Assembly (NCBI RefSeq): GCF_026650985.1 | Contig: NZ_CP086239.1 | Coordinates: 3,720,001-3,784,000 of the forward strand | Source of the DNA: Clostridium estertheticum | GTDB lineage: Bacteria > Bacillota > Clostridia > Clostridiales > Clostridiaceae | Length of the DNA stretch: 64,000 bases | Reading direction: 5' to 3' | Shown here: positions 1 through 7,904 of the stretch, piece after piece | Position numbering within the stretch: position 1 is the stretch's first letter | How the letters are laid out: every line of letters starts with the position of its first letter | Notes under the pieces: generated by a model | Databases searched by the model: none | Seen by the model: only the letters and a program-made list of their open reading frames with translations | What the model was told of the DNA's origin: nothing | Program-made: the position numbers and the translations under genes

Positions 1-436
1 TAAGACCTCTCTTACCCTCTATCATCTTTCCACTTCTACTTCTAGTTCCTTCTGGAAACATCATAATATTATTGCCTTGTTTTAGCGTACTTACTATCTT
101 AGATATAGCGTCTTTGTCTGGCGAATTAGGATGTACTTGTATAGTTTTCGCTACAAAAAAGCCTAACTTAGTAAGCCTATTATCTGTTAGCTTTACCCCT
201 GCAACAAAAGTTACATTATTATCCTTTAATAACCTGTTCATAATTATGCCATCTGCATTACTTAAATGATTGCATATGAAAATTATGGGTGCCTTTATAT
301 CCTGGATTTTCTCCATTCCGTGCGTTTTAATATTTGCATATTTGTTAATATATGAATCTAATAAATATTTTGCTATAAATGATACAACCTTATCTGGCAA
401 AATATTTATTATTCCTAACATAGATTTCGAAAGCAT
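1..436 (-). CDS. plsC: 1-acylglycerol-3-phosphate acyltransferase (PlsC family), 3' part cut by window
   Basis: Translating the minus strand from the ATG at 436 gives about 145 residues, open to the window edge. A GGTGG ribosome binding site lies just upstream. The protein carries the two hallmark motifs of glycerolipid acyltransferases: the catalytic NHxxxxD box (NHLSNAD) near residue 55 and the substrate-binding FPEGTRS box near residue 130. PlsC enzymes acylate lysophosphatidic acid to phosphatidic acid at the cytoplasmic membrane. The C-terminal part lies outside the window. Family assignment is firm; exact substrate is inferred. It is transcribed in the same direction as queG and lies 38 bp downstream of it. 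Confidence 0.85.
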   Translation of the reverse strand, partial: MLSKSMLGIINILPDKVVSFIAKYLLDSYINKYANIKTHGMEKIQDIKAPIIFICNHLSNADGIIMNRLLKDNNVTFVAGVKLTDNRLTKLGFFVAKTIQVHPNSPDKDAISKIVSTLKQGNNIMMFPEGTRSRSGKMIEGKRGL

Positions 437-474
437 CTAAATTCCACCTTTCATAAATAATGACTATAGAAATA

Positions 475-1467
475 TTATAATTTGAAAAACTTTAAAAGTC
501 TATAATAATAATCTCTTATATAAGGTGATGTATCTTTCTGAAGGGTTATAATTTCAACTTTTTCAATAATAAACGCATTAATAATTGCATTCCTTTTAAT
601 AATATTTTTACCTCTCCATCCACAAGAAGTTATTTTGTACATATCTTTAAATAATTTATTATCAATATTCATTAATACCTTAAGCTCAGGTATTTTCATA
701 TGTTCATAAGGTTTAAACTCTTTAATAACACTTAATTCAACTTTTTTATTGTATGGGCAAACTTTCTGACAAGTATCACAACCAAATAGCCTTCCACCTA
801 GTTTTTCAAACCACAAATCCTCTATATCTTTTTTCTGAGTTATATAGGACAAACATATATTAGAGTTATTATTTATTCCAACTTTCCCTTTAACTATAGC
901 ACTTGTAGGACATGATGACAGACATATTTCACAATCACCACATTTTTGCGTAACGCTTTTATCTGGCTCTATCACTAAATCCGTTATAATTTCTCCTAAA
1001 AAAACATATGATCCATACCTCTTTGTTATTAACATATTGTTTTTTCCTATAAATCCTAATCCACAAAGACTTGCGATATATCTCTCAGGCAGCGCATTAC
1101 TGTCTACAAAATACATAGCTTTTGCACCCAGACCCTCAATATATGTACAAATCTTTTTCATGTATTCGATTAATACAAGGTGATAGTCTCTTCCCATAGT
1201 ATAATTTGAAAAATATACCTTTCCGCTTATATCATTTTCATATAGATATGGAAATGCAATAGAAATTATAGTTTTCCCGTCTTCCATATATATAAATGGG
1301 TTTGTCTTTTTATCTAACTCCTTCTCTTCAAACTCATTTTCTAGACCTAATTTTTTTCTCTTATCAAAATAAGGATTTAGCTCATGAAAAATTCTACATT
1401 CGCTAAACCCTATAACATCTAAACCATTTATGCTGCAAAACTTAATTATATCATCTTTAACACTCAT
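475..1467 (-). CDS. queG: Epoxyqueuosine reductase QueG
   Basis: 330 residues, close to the usual QueG length. QueG reduces epoxyqueuosine to queuosine in the wobble position of certain tRNAs, using cobalamin and two [4Fe-4S] clusters. Visible support: ferredoxin-like cysteine sets at about residues 176, 179, 182, 186 and at 230, 233, 237 (CDTCQKVCP), plus the conserved segment around residue 122 (VDSNALPER) that holds the presumed catalytic Asp. The start is ATG with a modest AAAGGG site. It lies 13 bp after cysE in the same direction, so it may be co-transcribed with the cys genes. No queuosine biosynthesis genes are adjacent. Confidence 0.93.
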   Translation of the reverse strand: MSVKDDIIKFCSINGLDVIGFSECRIFHELNPYFDKRKKLGLENEFEEKELDKKTNPFIYMEDGKTIISIAFPYLYENDISGKVYFSNYTMGRDYHLVLIEYMKKICTYIEGLGAKAMYFVDSNALPERYIASLCGLGFIGKNNMLITKRYGSYVFLGEIITDLVIEPDKSVTQKCGDCEICLSSCPTSAIVKGKVGINNNSNICLSYITQKKDIEDLWFEKLGGRLFGCDTCQKVCPYNKKVELSVIKEFKPYEHMKIPELKVLMNIDNKLFKDMYKITSCGWRGKNIIKRNAIINAFIIEKVEIITLQKDTSPYIRDYYYRLLKFFKL

Positions 1468-1480
1468 ATTGTTTTTCCCT

Positions 1481-2065
1481 TTATATCACCATATCATTGT
1501 ACATTCTTTTAGTATTGCCTGCGTAGTCTTTAATTTCAATTATTGTTAATTCATTTACAAAAATAACTCTAGCAGGTATCCCTACAGCAGTGGCCTTTGG
1601 TAATACATCTTTTAAAACTACAGCATTTGCACCAACTTTGCTACCTGTACCTATTTTAATGGGACCAAGAATCTTTGCACCGGCGCCAACTATAACATCA
1701 TTTCCTAAAGTAGGATGTCTTTTACCAGTGTCCTTACCTGTTCCCCCTAAAGTAACCCCTTGGTACAAAGTTACATTGTTTCCAATTTCCGTTGTTTCTC
1801 CAATGACTACTCCCGTTCCATGATCTATAAAAAATCCTTTTCCAATCTTAGCCCCTGGATGAATTTCTATTCCAGTAAAAAATCTAGCTATTTGAGATAT
1901 AGCTCTGGCTAAGAAAAATATCTTATGATTATATAACATATGGGCTATTCTATATACTATTACAGCATGAATACATGGATATAATAATATTACTTCAACC
2001 CAATTTTTAGCTGCTGGATCCTTTTCTAATATATTATTTATATCATATCGTAACGTTTTAAACAT
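1481..2065 (-). CDS. cysE: Serine O-acetyltransferase
   Basis: 194 residues. It makes O-acetylserine from serine and acetyl-CoA, the first committed step of cysteine synthesis. The C-terminal two thirds show the left-handed beta-helix hexapeptide repeats and the conserved active-site stretch [15 protein letters not shown] with its catalytic His near residue 82. It is shorter than the E. coli enzyme (273) because most of the N-terminal helical domain is missing, as is common in Gram-positive bacteria. An AGGAGG site precedes the ATG. It is the second gene after cysK; a 40-nt perfect palindrome sits in the 150-bp gap between them. Expression is probably under the cysK T-box. Confidence 0.95.
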   Translation of the reverse strand: MFKTLRYDINNILEKDPAAKNWVEVILLYPCIHAVIVYRIAHMLYNHKIFFLARAISQIARFFTGIEIHPGAKIGKGFFIDHGTGVVIGETTEIGNNVTLYQGVTLGGTGKDTGKRHPTLGNDVIVGAGAKILGPIKIGTGSKVGANAVVLKDVLPKATAVGIPARVIFVNELTIIEIKDYAGNTKRMYNDMVI

Positions 2066-2098
2066 ACATTAATTCCTCCTATAGAATTATAGTTTGTA

Positions 2099-2138
2099 AA
2101 CATACAAATTCATATTTTAAAATATGAATTTGTATGTT
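2099..2138. repeat. Perfect 40-nt palindrome between cysK and cysE
   Basis: Two 20-nt arms meet with no spacer. It lies 33 bp upstream of cysE and 77 bp after cysK. There is no long U-tract on the cysE side, so it is more likely an RNA processing or stability hairpin, or a weak attenuator, than a full terminator. Confidence 0.7.
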
Positions 2139-2215
2139 CTTAAACCCTCACATTAGTCTATTTCTATGTGCTTTTTATCTATAGAGTAGAAATAAATGTT
2201 TAGATCTTACCCTAA

Positions 2216-3127
2216 TTAGTCATAAATACCCATTGAAATATACTTTTCTCCGCCGTCTGGAGCAACTGTAACAACTTTTTTGCCTTTACCTAATTTTTTT
2301 GCAATTTTTATTGCTGCTGCAACATTAGCTCCTGTTGAAATTCCTACTAATATACCTTCTTCTTTAGCAAGCCTTTTTGCTATATCGAAAGCGTCTTCGT
2401 CAGTTATTTGCATTATTTCATCAATTACACTACTATCATAAATATCTGGTGTAAAACCTGCTCCTATACCTTGAATTTTATGTGGTCCTGGTTCGCCACC
2501 AGATAATACTGGGGATTTTGCTGGCTCAACTGCAACTACTTTAATTTGCTTATTAAATTCTTTTAATCTTCTGCCTACTCCAGTAATTGTTCCACCAGTT
2601 CCGACTCCTGCTACAAAAACATCTACATCTGATATATCACTAAAAATTTCTTCTGCAGTAGTTTCATAATGTTTTTCTGGATTTGCTATATTAATAAATT
2701 GTTGTGGTAAAAAGAATTTAGAATCTCCGTCTGATATTTCTTTTGCTTTATTTATAGCACCCTTCATTCCCTTTGAACCATCTGTAAGGACAAGTTGTGC
2801 ACCATATGCTTTTATTAAGCTACGTCTTTCAACACTCATGCTATCTGGCATTACAATAATTACATCATATCCCTTGATTCTACCAATCATTGCTAAAGCT
2901 ATCCCCATATTTCCGCTAGTCGGTTCAACTATCGTAAAACCTTCCTTTAGTAGCCCTAATTTTTCAGCTTTTTCTATCATGCCAAGAGCTGCCCTATCTT
3001 TTATACTTCCAGCTGGATTATATTTTTCTAATTTCACATATACATCAGCCATGTCACCATTAACTAGTTTATTCAACTTTAAAACTGGTGTTCCACCTAT
3101 CATATCTAAAACATTGTTATACATCAT
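2216..3127 (-). CDS. cysK: Cysteine synthase A (O-acetylserine sulfhydrylase)
   Basis: 303 residues, standard for CysK. It uses PLP to make cysteine from O-acetylserine and sulfide. The PLP-binding lysine is in SIKDRA (about K43), the substrate loop is TSGNMG (about 70-75), and the phosphate-binding glycine loop is GTGGTITG. Two in-frame ATG codons start the gene; a GGAGG site lies upstream and either may be used. It heads the cysK-cysE operon, with a long T-box leader and a sigma-A promoter upstream. This arrangement couples expression to the charging state of tRNA-Cys. Confidence 0.96.
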   Translation of the reverse strand: MMYNNVLDMIGGTPVLKLNKLVNGDMADVYVKLEKYNPAGSIKDRAALGMIEKAEKLGLLKEGFTIVEPTSGNMGIALAMIGRIKGYDVIIVMPDSMSVERRSLIKAYGAQLVLTDGSKGMKGAINKAKEISDGDSKFFLPQQFINIANPEKHYETTAEEIFSDISDVDVFVAGVGTGGTITGVGRRLKEFNKQIKVVAVEPAKSPVLSGGEPGPHKIQGIGAGFTPDIYDSSVIDEIMQITDEDAFDIAKRLAKEEGILVGISTGANVAAAIKIAKKLGKGKKVVTVAPDGGEKYISMGIYD

Positions 3128-3263
3128 AATAATACCCCTCCAATTTAAAATAAATAATTTTTCTTTAAAAGCTATCCATATTTTTGCATTTGTATAATCT
3201 CATAATATGAAAAAGTGACACATATTTGTTTATTTTTGTAATATTTCATATGTTTTTGGGTAC

Positions 3264-3612
3264 AAAAAAAACTTCCTCTATTATTAGAGACGAAGTTTTA
3301 CTTCGTGGTCCCACTCTAAGTTATAATCACCAAAATGATTATAACGCCACTTTTTCAAGCACAACGTTATGCTCTATCACTATAACGGGTGAGTCCCGAT
3401 GCAGCCTACCAGAGGCAAACAATAATAAATAACAACATCTTTTACTTGTTATAAACTATTTCATGACTTGTTCGGTGCATAACTCCAAAGGGCACTTCAT
3501 ATAATTTTCCTATAAGAGTCTTCTCAACTTTGGACTCTCTCTCTGTAAATTCTTCCTATATTACTTTCCTTCTTCTTAGTATTTCCTAGTATTTCAGTAT
3601 GAATTACTTTTC
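3264..3612 (-). promoter_or_regulatory. T-box leader of cysK-cysE, cysteine specifier
   Basis: On the minus strand the T-box core AGAGTGGGACCACG lies at about 3304-3317, followed by an intrinsic terminator (stem 3271-3296, U-run down to 3264). The stem I region ends in TGCACCGAAC; the triplet before ACC is TGC (complement at 3477-3479), a Cys codon, which fits the downstream genes. Uncharged tRNA-Cys would favour the antiterminator and read-through. The variable base of the T-box UGGN is G, which could pair only by wobble with the U discriminator usual for tRNA-Cys. Confidence 0.88.
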
Positions 3613-3615
3613 TTT

Positions 3616-3644
3616 ATTATATTCTTAAGATTAAAATATGTCAA
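3616..3644 (-). promoter_or_regulatory. Sigma-A promoter of the cysK-cysE leader
   Basis: Reading the minus strand: TTGACA (3644-3639), a 17-bp spacer, then TATAAT (3621-3616). Both boxes match consensus and lie just upstream of the T-box. Confidence 0.85.
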
Positions 3645-3663
3645 TACTATTTCTGTTGTTTTA

Positions 3664-4644
3664 TTAAATCTCAGAGTTGTTTGCATATAGTGATGCACTT
3701 TCGCCTATAGCATAGCTTTGTTTTACCACACTTTCATGAAAATTATACCCCTGAACTACCCCTCCACACGCAAAAATGCCACCTATATTTGTTTGTGAAT
3801 TTTCATTCAATTTAATTCGTCCTGTTGATGAATTAACTACTACCCTAGCTTGCTTTGCCAGTTCATTATCAGGATATAAATCTACTGATAAAAGTAATGC
3901 ATCACAAGAAATACGTTCCTCACTGCCATTTATAACTTCATTATTACTATCAATCTTTACTAAAGTAATACCTTCGATTCTACTTTTCCCTTGAATATCA
4001 ACAACCTTATGCATCATTTTTAATGGTATATTGAAATCCTCTAGTGAATCACATAATTTTTTATCAACTGCATCAATAACGTTTTTACTCTCAATTACTG
4101 CTTTAACATTAGCACCTTCAATTGATAGCCTTCTCGCTACTGTTAATGCAATGTCTCCTGTGCCTAATATAACTATTTCTTTCCCTGGCATATAGCCCTC
4201 AATATTTACAAATTTCTGTGCACACCCTACAGTGTAAATACCTGCACATCTGCTACCTGGCAGATTTGAAAATCCTCTTGGCCTCTCTCTGCATCCTGTA
4301 GCAATTATTATAGTTTTTGCACAAATTTTGAAAGTTCCAATTTCAGAGTTCACAACATTAATTTCTTTAGTATCACTTAAATTTAAAACAGTAGTGTTTA
4401 ATTTATATGAAATATTTAGTTCCTTAATTTTATCTATAAACTTCTGTACAAATTCTGGCCCCGTCAAATCCTCACTAAAAATATTCTTACCAAATCCATT
4501 ATGAATACACTGATTTAAGATTCCACCTAATTGTTTTTCTCTTTCTAAAATCAAAACTTTACCTTCATAATGTTCTTTAGCTGAAATAGCAGCTGCAAGG
4601 CCTGCTGGACCTCCTCCAATTACTACTATGTCATATTGTTGCAT
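3664..4644 (-). CDS. NAD(P)/FAD-dependent oxidoreductase
   Basis: 326 residues with a GGAGG site. The N-terminus holds the FAD-binding Rossmann motif (VIGGGPAGLAA, residues 8-18) and a middle ILGTGDIAL segment marks the second nucleotide-binding fold. The C-terminal GIFACGGVVQG segment is the usual FAD-contacting stretch. Together these place it in the pyridine nucleotide-disulfide oxidoreductase superfamily, nearest by eye to the clostridial GlpA/HcnB-associated type. No redox-active CxxC is seen near the FAD motif, so it is not a thioredoxin reductase. It lacks the C-terminal [2Fe-2S] (BFD-like) extension of longer relatives. Substrate unknown; the neighbours give no pathway clue. Confidence 0.75.
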   Translation of the reverse strand: MQQYDIVVIGGGPAGLAAAISAKEHYEGKVLILEREKQLGGILNQCIHNGFGKNIFSEDLTGPEFVQKFIDKIKELNISYKLNTTVLNLSDTKEINVVNSEIGTFKICAKTIIIATGCRERPRGFSNLPGSRCAGIYTVGCAQKFVNIEGYMPGKEIVILGTGDIALTVARRLSIEGANVKAVIESKNVIDAVDKKLCDSLEDFNIPLKMMHKVVDIQGKSRIEGITLVKIDSNNEVINGSEERISCDALLLSVDLYPDNELAKQARVVVNSSTGRIKLNENSQTNIGGIFACGGVVQGYNFHESVVKQSYAIGESASLYANNSEI

Positions 4645-4712
4645 TATATACCTCCAGTTGCAGGCATCTTAACCTGTTTCTTATTTTTATAAAACTAATA
4701 TTAAAACGTAAA

Positions 4713-4738
4713 AACCCGTGAAAATAATTTCACAGGTT
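4713..4738 (-). terminator. Terminator of the tRNA-Trp pair
   Basis: An 11-bp hairpin (one mismatch) just after the tRNA genes on the minus strand, followed by a T-run on that strand. Confidence 0.75.
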
Positions 4739-4743
4739 TTATC

Positions 4744-4819
4744 TGGCAGGGGTAGTAGGACTCGAACCTACAACCAATGGTTTTGGAGACCACTACTCTA
4801 CCAATTGAGCCATACCCCT
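4744..4819 (-). tRNA. tRNA-Trp (CCA anticodon), copy 1
   Basis: Cloverleaf with AGGGGTA/TACCCCT acceptor stem, anticodon loop CTCCAAA (anticodon CCA) and encoded 3' CCA. It differs from copy 2 at only three positions. Confidence 0.95.
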
Positions 4820-4864
4820 TTATTAACTTTTAAGACGAAAAACATAAAACCTAAAACATAAAAA

Positions 4865-4940
4865 TGGCAGGGGTAGTAGGGCTCGAACCTACAACCAATG
4901 GTTTTGGAGACCACTACTCTACCAACTGAGCTATACCCCT
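4865..4940 (-). tRNA. tRNA-Trp (CCA anticodon), copy 2
   Basis: Same acceptor stem and anticodon loop as the neighbouring copy, with an encoded CCA end. The two genes are 45 bp apart and read in the same direction, probably as one transcript. Confidence 0.95.
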
Positions 4941-4953
4941 AAAATACATTCCA

Positions 4954-4982
4954 ATCATACCATGTTCTATAATAAAATACAA
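4954..4982 (-). promoter_or_regulatory. Promoter of the tRNA-Trp pair
   Basis: On the minus strand TTGTAT (4982-4977), a 17-bp spacer, and TATGAT (4959-4954), placed 14 bp before the first tRNA base. Confidence 0.7.
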
Positions 4983-5052
4983 GAGTTTTTTATATCTTTA
5001 GCCCTTTTCTTTTTTTATGTTTTAGGATAAAATATTTAATGAGGTGAAACTT

Positions 5053-5511
5053 ATGGAATACATAGTAACTACAGTTGACGAAACTTATAAAATAGGAGAG
5101 TTAATAGGATCACTTGTGAATTCAGGTGACATAATTTGCTTAATTGGTGATTTAGGCACTGGAAAAACTCATTTAACTAAAGGAATTGCAAAAGGCTTAG
5201 ATATTAAAGACAATATTACAAGTCCTACTTTTACTATTGTAAATGAATATACTGGCAGATTAAAATTATATCATTTTGATGTCTACAGAGTAAATGACCC
5301 CGATGAAATAGAAGCTATAGGCTTTGATGAGTATATATTTAGTGATGGAGTTAGTGTTATTGAATGGGCTAATTACATTGAAGAAATAATTCCACCAAAC
5401 AAATTAACCATAACTATAGAAAAGCTCCCTGAACTTGGTGATAATTATAGAAAGATTAATATGGAGTATTCTGATAAAAGATACAATTATGTAAAGGAGA
5501 TAATACTATGA
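5053..5511 (+). CDS. tsaE: tRNA threonylcarbamoyladenosine biosynthesis ATPase TsaE
   Basis: 152 residues from the ATG at 5053. An in-frame GTG at 5044 is part of the GAGGTG ribosome binding site and is not taken as the start. TsaE is the P-loop ATPase of the TsaB-TsaD-TsaE complex that makes t6A37 on tRNAs reading ANN codons. Walker A is GDLGTGKT, followed by the family's SPTFTIVNEY and HFDVYR segments. It overlaps tsaB by four bases (ATGA), so translation is coupled. tsaD is not in this window, while the L-threonylcarbamoyl-AMP synthase gene is at 57.4 kb. Confidence 0.95.
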   Translation: MEYIVTTVDETYKIGELIGSLVNSGDIICLIGDLGTGKTHLTKGIAKGLDIKDNITSPTFTIVNEYTGRLKLYHFDVYRVNDPDEIEAIGFDEYIFSDGVSVIEWANYIEEIIPPNKLTITIEKLPELGDNYRKINMEYSDKRYNYVKEIIL

Positions 5512-6221
5512 AAATTTTAAGTCTAGATTCCGCTACGCAATCTGCAACTTGTGCAATCCTCGATGATAGCAAAGTCCTTGGTGAAATAACCTTTAATTAT
5601 AAAAAACAACATTCTCAAATACTCATGCCTATAATTGATCAATTATTCAAAAATACGCAAATGAGCATAGATGATATTGACGCGTTTGTAGCCTCAAAGG
5701 GGCCTGGTTCCTTTACAGGTCTTAGAATAGGCATGGCTACCATAAAAGGATTAAGCCAAGGCACAAATAAGCCCTTTGTGACCGTATCTACATTGGATTC
5801 TTTAGCATATAACTTAGCTTATACGGATGGAATTATTTGTCCTATACTAGATGCCTTAAGAGATAATGTTTATACCGCCCTTTATACCTTTGATGATAAA
5901 AAACTTAATCGTATCAGTGACTACATTAATATATCAATAGACGAATTAATAACTATGCTTAAGGGTAAGGATTGTAACATATCCTTTGTAGGAGATGGAA
6001 CCTTAAAATTCAAAGAAAAACTTATAACAAATTTACCCAAGGTAAGTTTTGCGCCAGACCATCTAAATCTAGCTAAAGCTTCATCTCTTGGAGAATTAGG
6101 TCTTAAACTTTTATCTAATGGAACTTTTGATGACATATATGCATCTGTCCCTATTTACCTACGTAAACCTCAAGCTGAGCGTGAGTATGAAGAAAAGATG
6201 AGGCAAAAGAAAAATGAATAA
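5508..6221 (+). CDS. tsaB: tRNA t6A biosynthesis protein TsaB
   Basis: 237 residues, usual length. TsaB is an ASKHA-fold partner that pairs with TsaD in transferring threonylcarbamoyl to A37. The signature GPGSFTGLRIGMA appears near residues 65-77, after an N-terminal LSLDSATQSA strand typical of the family. The start overlaps the tsaE stop and the end overlaps the start of rimI by eight bases, showing a tight tsaE-tsaB-rimI operon. Confidence 0.95.
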   Translation: MKILSLDSATQSATCAILDDSKVLGEITFNYKKQHSQILMPIIDQLFKNTQMSIDDIDAFVASKGPGSFTGLRIGMATIKGLSQGTNKPFVTVSTLDSLAYNLAYTDGIICPILDALRDNVYTALYTFDDKKLNRISDYINISIDELITMLKGKDCNISFVGDGTLKFKEKLITNLPKVSFAPDHLNLAKASSLGELGLKLLSNGTFDDIYASVPIYLRKPQAEREYEEKMRQKKNE

Positions 6222-6663
6222 CGACTTTAAAATTTACCCAATGGATGAATCATCTATTAAATCCATACTCAATATTAGTGAGTTAAGCTTTCCTATTTCC
6301 TGGAGCTTAGACTCACTCCAAAGTGAACTAGATAATAAGTTTGCTAAATACGTTGTACTAAAAAAAGGCAACACAATAGTAGGTTATGGTGGAATGTGGG
6401 TAATTATAGATGAGGCTCATGTAACTAATATTGCAGTTCACCCCGAGGCTCGCGGCATCGGCGCTGGCAATATTATTGTTGAAGCTTTATTTAGGATTTG
6501 TAGGAAACATAAAGTTACGGCAATAACCCTGGAAGTTAGAAGTTCAAATTTTATTGCTATAAATTTATATGAAAAATATGGTTTTGAGCAAGAAGGTTTA
6601 AGGCGTCATTATTACGAAGATAACGGTGAGGATGCTGTAATCATGTGGAATCGTACCCTATGA
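6214..6663 (+). CDS. rimI: Ribosomal-protein-alanine N-acetyltransferase RimI
   Basis: 149 residues, GNAT fold. RimI acetylates the N-terminus of ribosomal protein S18. The acetyl-CoA-binding motif A is seen as VHPEARGIGAGNII (about residues 74-87), with the conserved NLYEKYGF near residue 120 and a C-terminal YYEDNGEDA. Its position directly behind tsaB is the common Gram-positive and proteobacterial arrangement. The stop codon lies inside the outer arm of the 290-bp palindrome that follows. Confidence 0.9.
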   Translation: MNNDFKIYPMDESSIKSILNISELSFPISWSLDSLQSELDNKFAKYVVLKKGNTIVGYGGMWVIIDEAHVTNIAVHPEARGIGAGNIIVEALFRICRKHKVTAITLEVRSSNFIAINLYEKYGFEQEGLRRHYYEDNGEDAVIMWNRTL

Positions 6664-6945
6664 AGTTTCTCCTGCGCGACTCCAAATAAGAGCTTGAAAC
6701 ATGAAATTGCATTAAGAAATTCTAATCTTTTGTAAGTAAAAATTCTCAGCCTCTGGGTAGTTCTCTGGGGCGCGTAACAATTATTAATTGTTACGTGCTC
6801 ACATTCGGCTTACAGCCGGTTCGCTAGCCTTCCTTTTAGGAAGTCTCACGAGAATTTTTACTTACAAAGGAAGAATTTTAAATGGAATTTCAATTGTTTC
6901 TGCTCTTCTTATTTGGAGTCACTTTCGGAGAAAGTTCATACCGTT
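6657..6945. repeat. Large imperfect palindromic element (~290 bp)
   Basis: Nested inverted arms: the outer pair joins TATGAAGTTTCTCC and GACTCCAAATAAGA on the left (6660-6692) to their complements on the right (about 6909-6944); the middle pair spans about 6700-6751 and 6852-6900; the loop (6752-6851) has its own small hairpins, including one around 6773-6796. There is no ORF of note. It fills most of the rimI-ribU gap. It could be a non-autonomous transposable (MITE-like) element or a structured RNA; which one cannot be told here. Confidence 0.7.
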
Positions 6946-6971
6946 ATGCATATCTATATAGTAGATAAAAT

Positions 6972-7009
6972 ATACAAAAGACTAGCAAATAAATGCTAGT
7001 CTTTTGTAT
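6972..7009. terminator. Bidirectional terminator between rimI and ribU
   Basis: A 16-bp perfect stem with a 6-nt loop and T-rich flanks on both strands, placed between convergent genes. Confidence 0.85.
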
Positions 7010-7014
7010 TTCTA

Positions 7015-7644
7015 TTAATAATTCTGTTGTTTACTTCTGTATTTACTTTCTATATGCTCTTTATGAAGCATAGGAGAAACACTCTTATATAAGGCTAAAG
7101 TCATTACAGATAATACTATTCCTTTAAAAATATTAAAAGGAAGAATCATCCAGACAACAAAAGAATTTAAATTTGTAATGTTATGGTTTATTTTTGATCC
7201 TGCCGCTATAATTCCGGTTATTGGAAATTTTAATACCGACTCATATAAAGGTAATATAACAAAATAGTTTAATATAGATGCAAAGATTGACATAACAATT
7301 GTTCCTATTAGCAATCCAACAATAGCTCCACCTTTACTTTTACGAATCTTATATATATACCCAGAAACTAATACTAAACATGAACCTACTAGGAAATTTG
7401 CGAATTCTCCTACTAGCGCAGTACTACTTGCAAACACTCCATGTAGTATATTTTTAACAAGTTCAATAATAACTCCTGCTATTGGTCCTAATGCAAATGC
7501 CCCTAAAAGCGCTGGCAAGTCGCTAATGTCAATTTTTAGGAATGTAGGAAATATAGGTATTGGTAATTCAATGTACATTAAAAGAAAAGCTATAACAGCT
7601 AAAAGTGAAATCTTGATCATTTTAATAAGTTTTTCGTCTCTCAT
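7015..7644 (-). CDS. ribU: Riboflavin ECF transporter S component
   Basis: 209 residues, hydrophobic, with about six membrane segments, as in ECF-type S components (RibU/FmnP group). It binds riboflavin and works with the shared EcfA-EcfA'-EcfT energy module, which is not encoded here. The N-terminal IELPIPIFPTFLKIDISDLPALLGAFALGP region is typical of the riboflavin-specific group. A strong GGGGGG-type site precedes the ATG. An FMN riboswitch lies directly upstream on the same strand and supports the vitamin B2 assignment independently of the protein. Confidence 0.92.
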   Translation of the reverse strand: MRDEKLIKMIKISLLAVIAFLLMYIELPIPIFPTFLKIDISDLPALLGAFALGPIAGVIIELVKNILHGVFASSTALVGEFANFLVGSCLVLVSGYIYKIRKSKGGAIVGLLIGTIVMSIFASILNYFVILPLYESVLKFPITGIIAAGSKINHNITNLNSFVVWMILPFNIFKGIVLSVMTLALYKSVSPMLHKEHIESKYRSKQQNY

Positions 7645-7692
7645 TTTTATACCCCCTATTTAAATATATCTTTAAGGGATGGATATAATAAA

Positions 7693-7719
7693 AGCCCTGA
7701 TATATAACTATATCAGGGC
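7693..7719 (-). terminator. Expression-platform terminator of the FMN riboswitch
   Basis: GC-rich hairpin (AGCCCTGATA arm) followed by a T-run on the minus strand, between aptamer and ribU. Confidence 0.8.
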
Positions 7720-7736
7720 GAATTCACATATATCAC

Positions 7737-7846
7737 ATCTTCTTTTATCCAGACTTTACTGTCGGCTTCGGGATCTAACCGAATCTGCCTTTACGGCTCG
7801 CGGGCTTTACCGCCGGTGGGGAACTTCGCCCCGCCCTGAAGATTAT
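7737..7846 (-). promoter_or_regulatory. FMN riboswitch (RFN element)
   Basis: The minus strand carries the conserved RFN blocks: CTTCAGGGCGGGGCGAAG, CCCCACCGGCGGTAAA, CCCGCGAGC, GCCGACAGT and the closing GTCTGGAT...GAAGATG. When FMN is bound, the downstream terminator should form and ribU be switched off. Confidence 0.96.
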
Positions 7847-7867
7847 TAAATTTTATTTTATAATTTG

Positions 7868-7896
7868 ATTATATACACGTTTTACAAAAAAAGCAA
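7868..7896 (-). promoter_or_regulatory. Promoter of the FMN riboswitch-ribU transcript
   Basis: TTGCTT (7896-7891), a 17-bp spacer and TATAAT (7873-7868) on the minus strand, 22 bp before the aptamer. Confidence 0.65.
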
Positions 7897-7904
7897 GATA
7901 TTCA

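Noticed and set aside
3226-3432. Small + strand ORF of 68 codons upstream of cysK
   Set aside because: It lies on the complementary strand of the T-box leader and its reading frame reflects the RNA structure, not a protein.
5044-5052. GTG start for tsaE
   Set aside because: The GTG is part of the GAGGTG ribosome binding site for the ATG at 5053. The same reasoning moved the starts of the TetR gene (13475), mbl (28704) and rpmE (62950).
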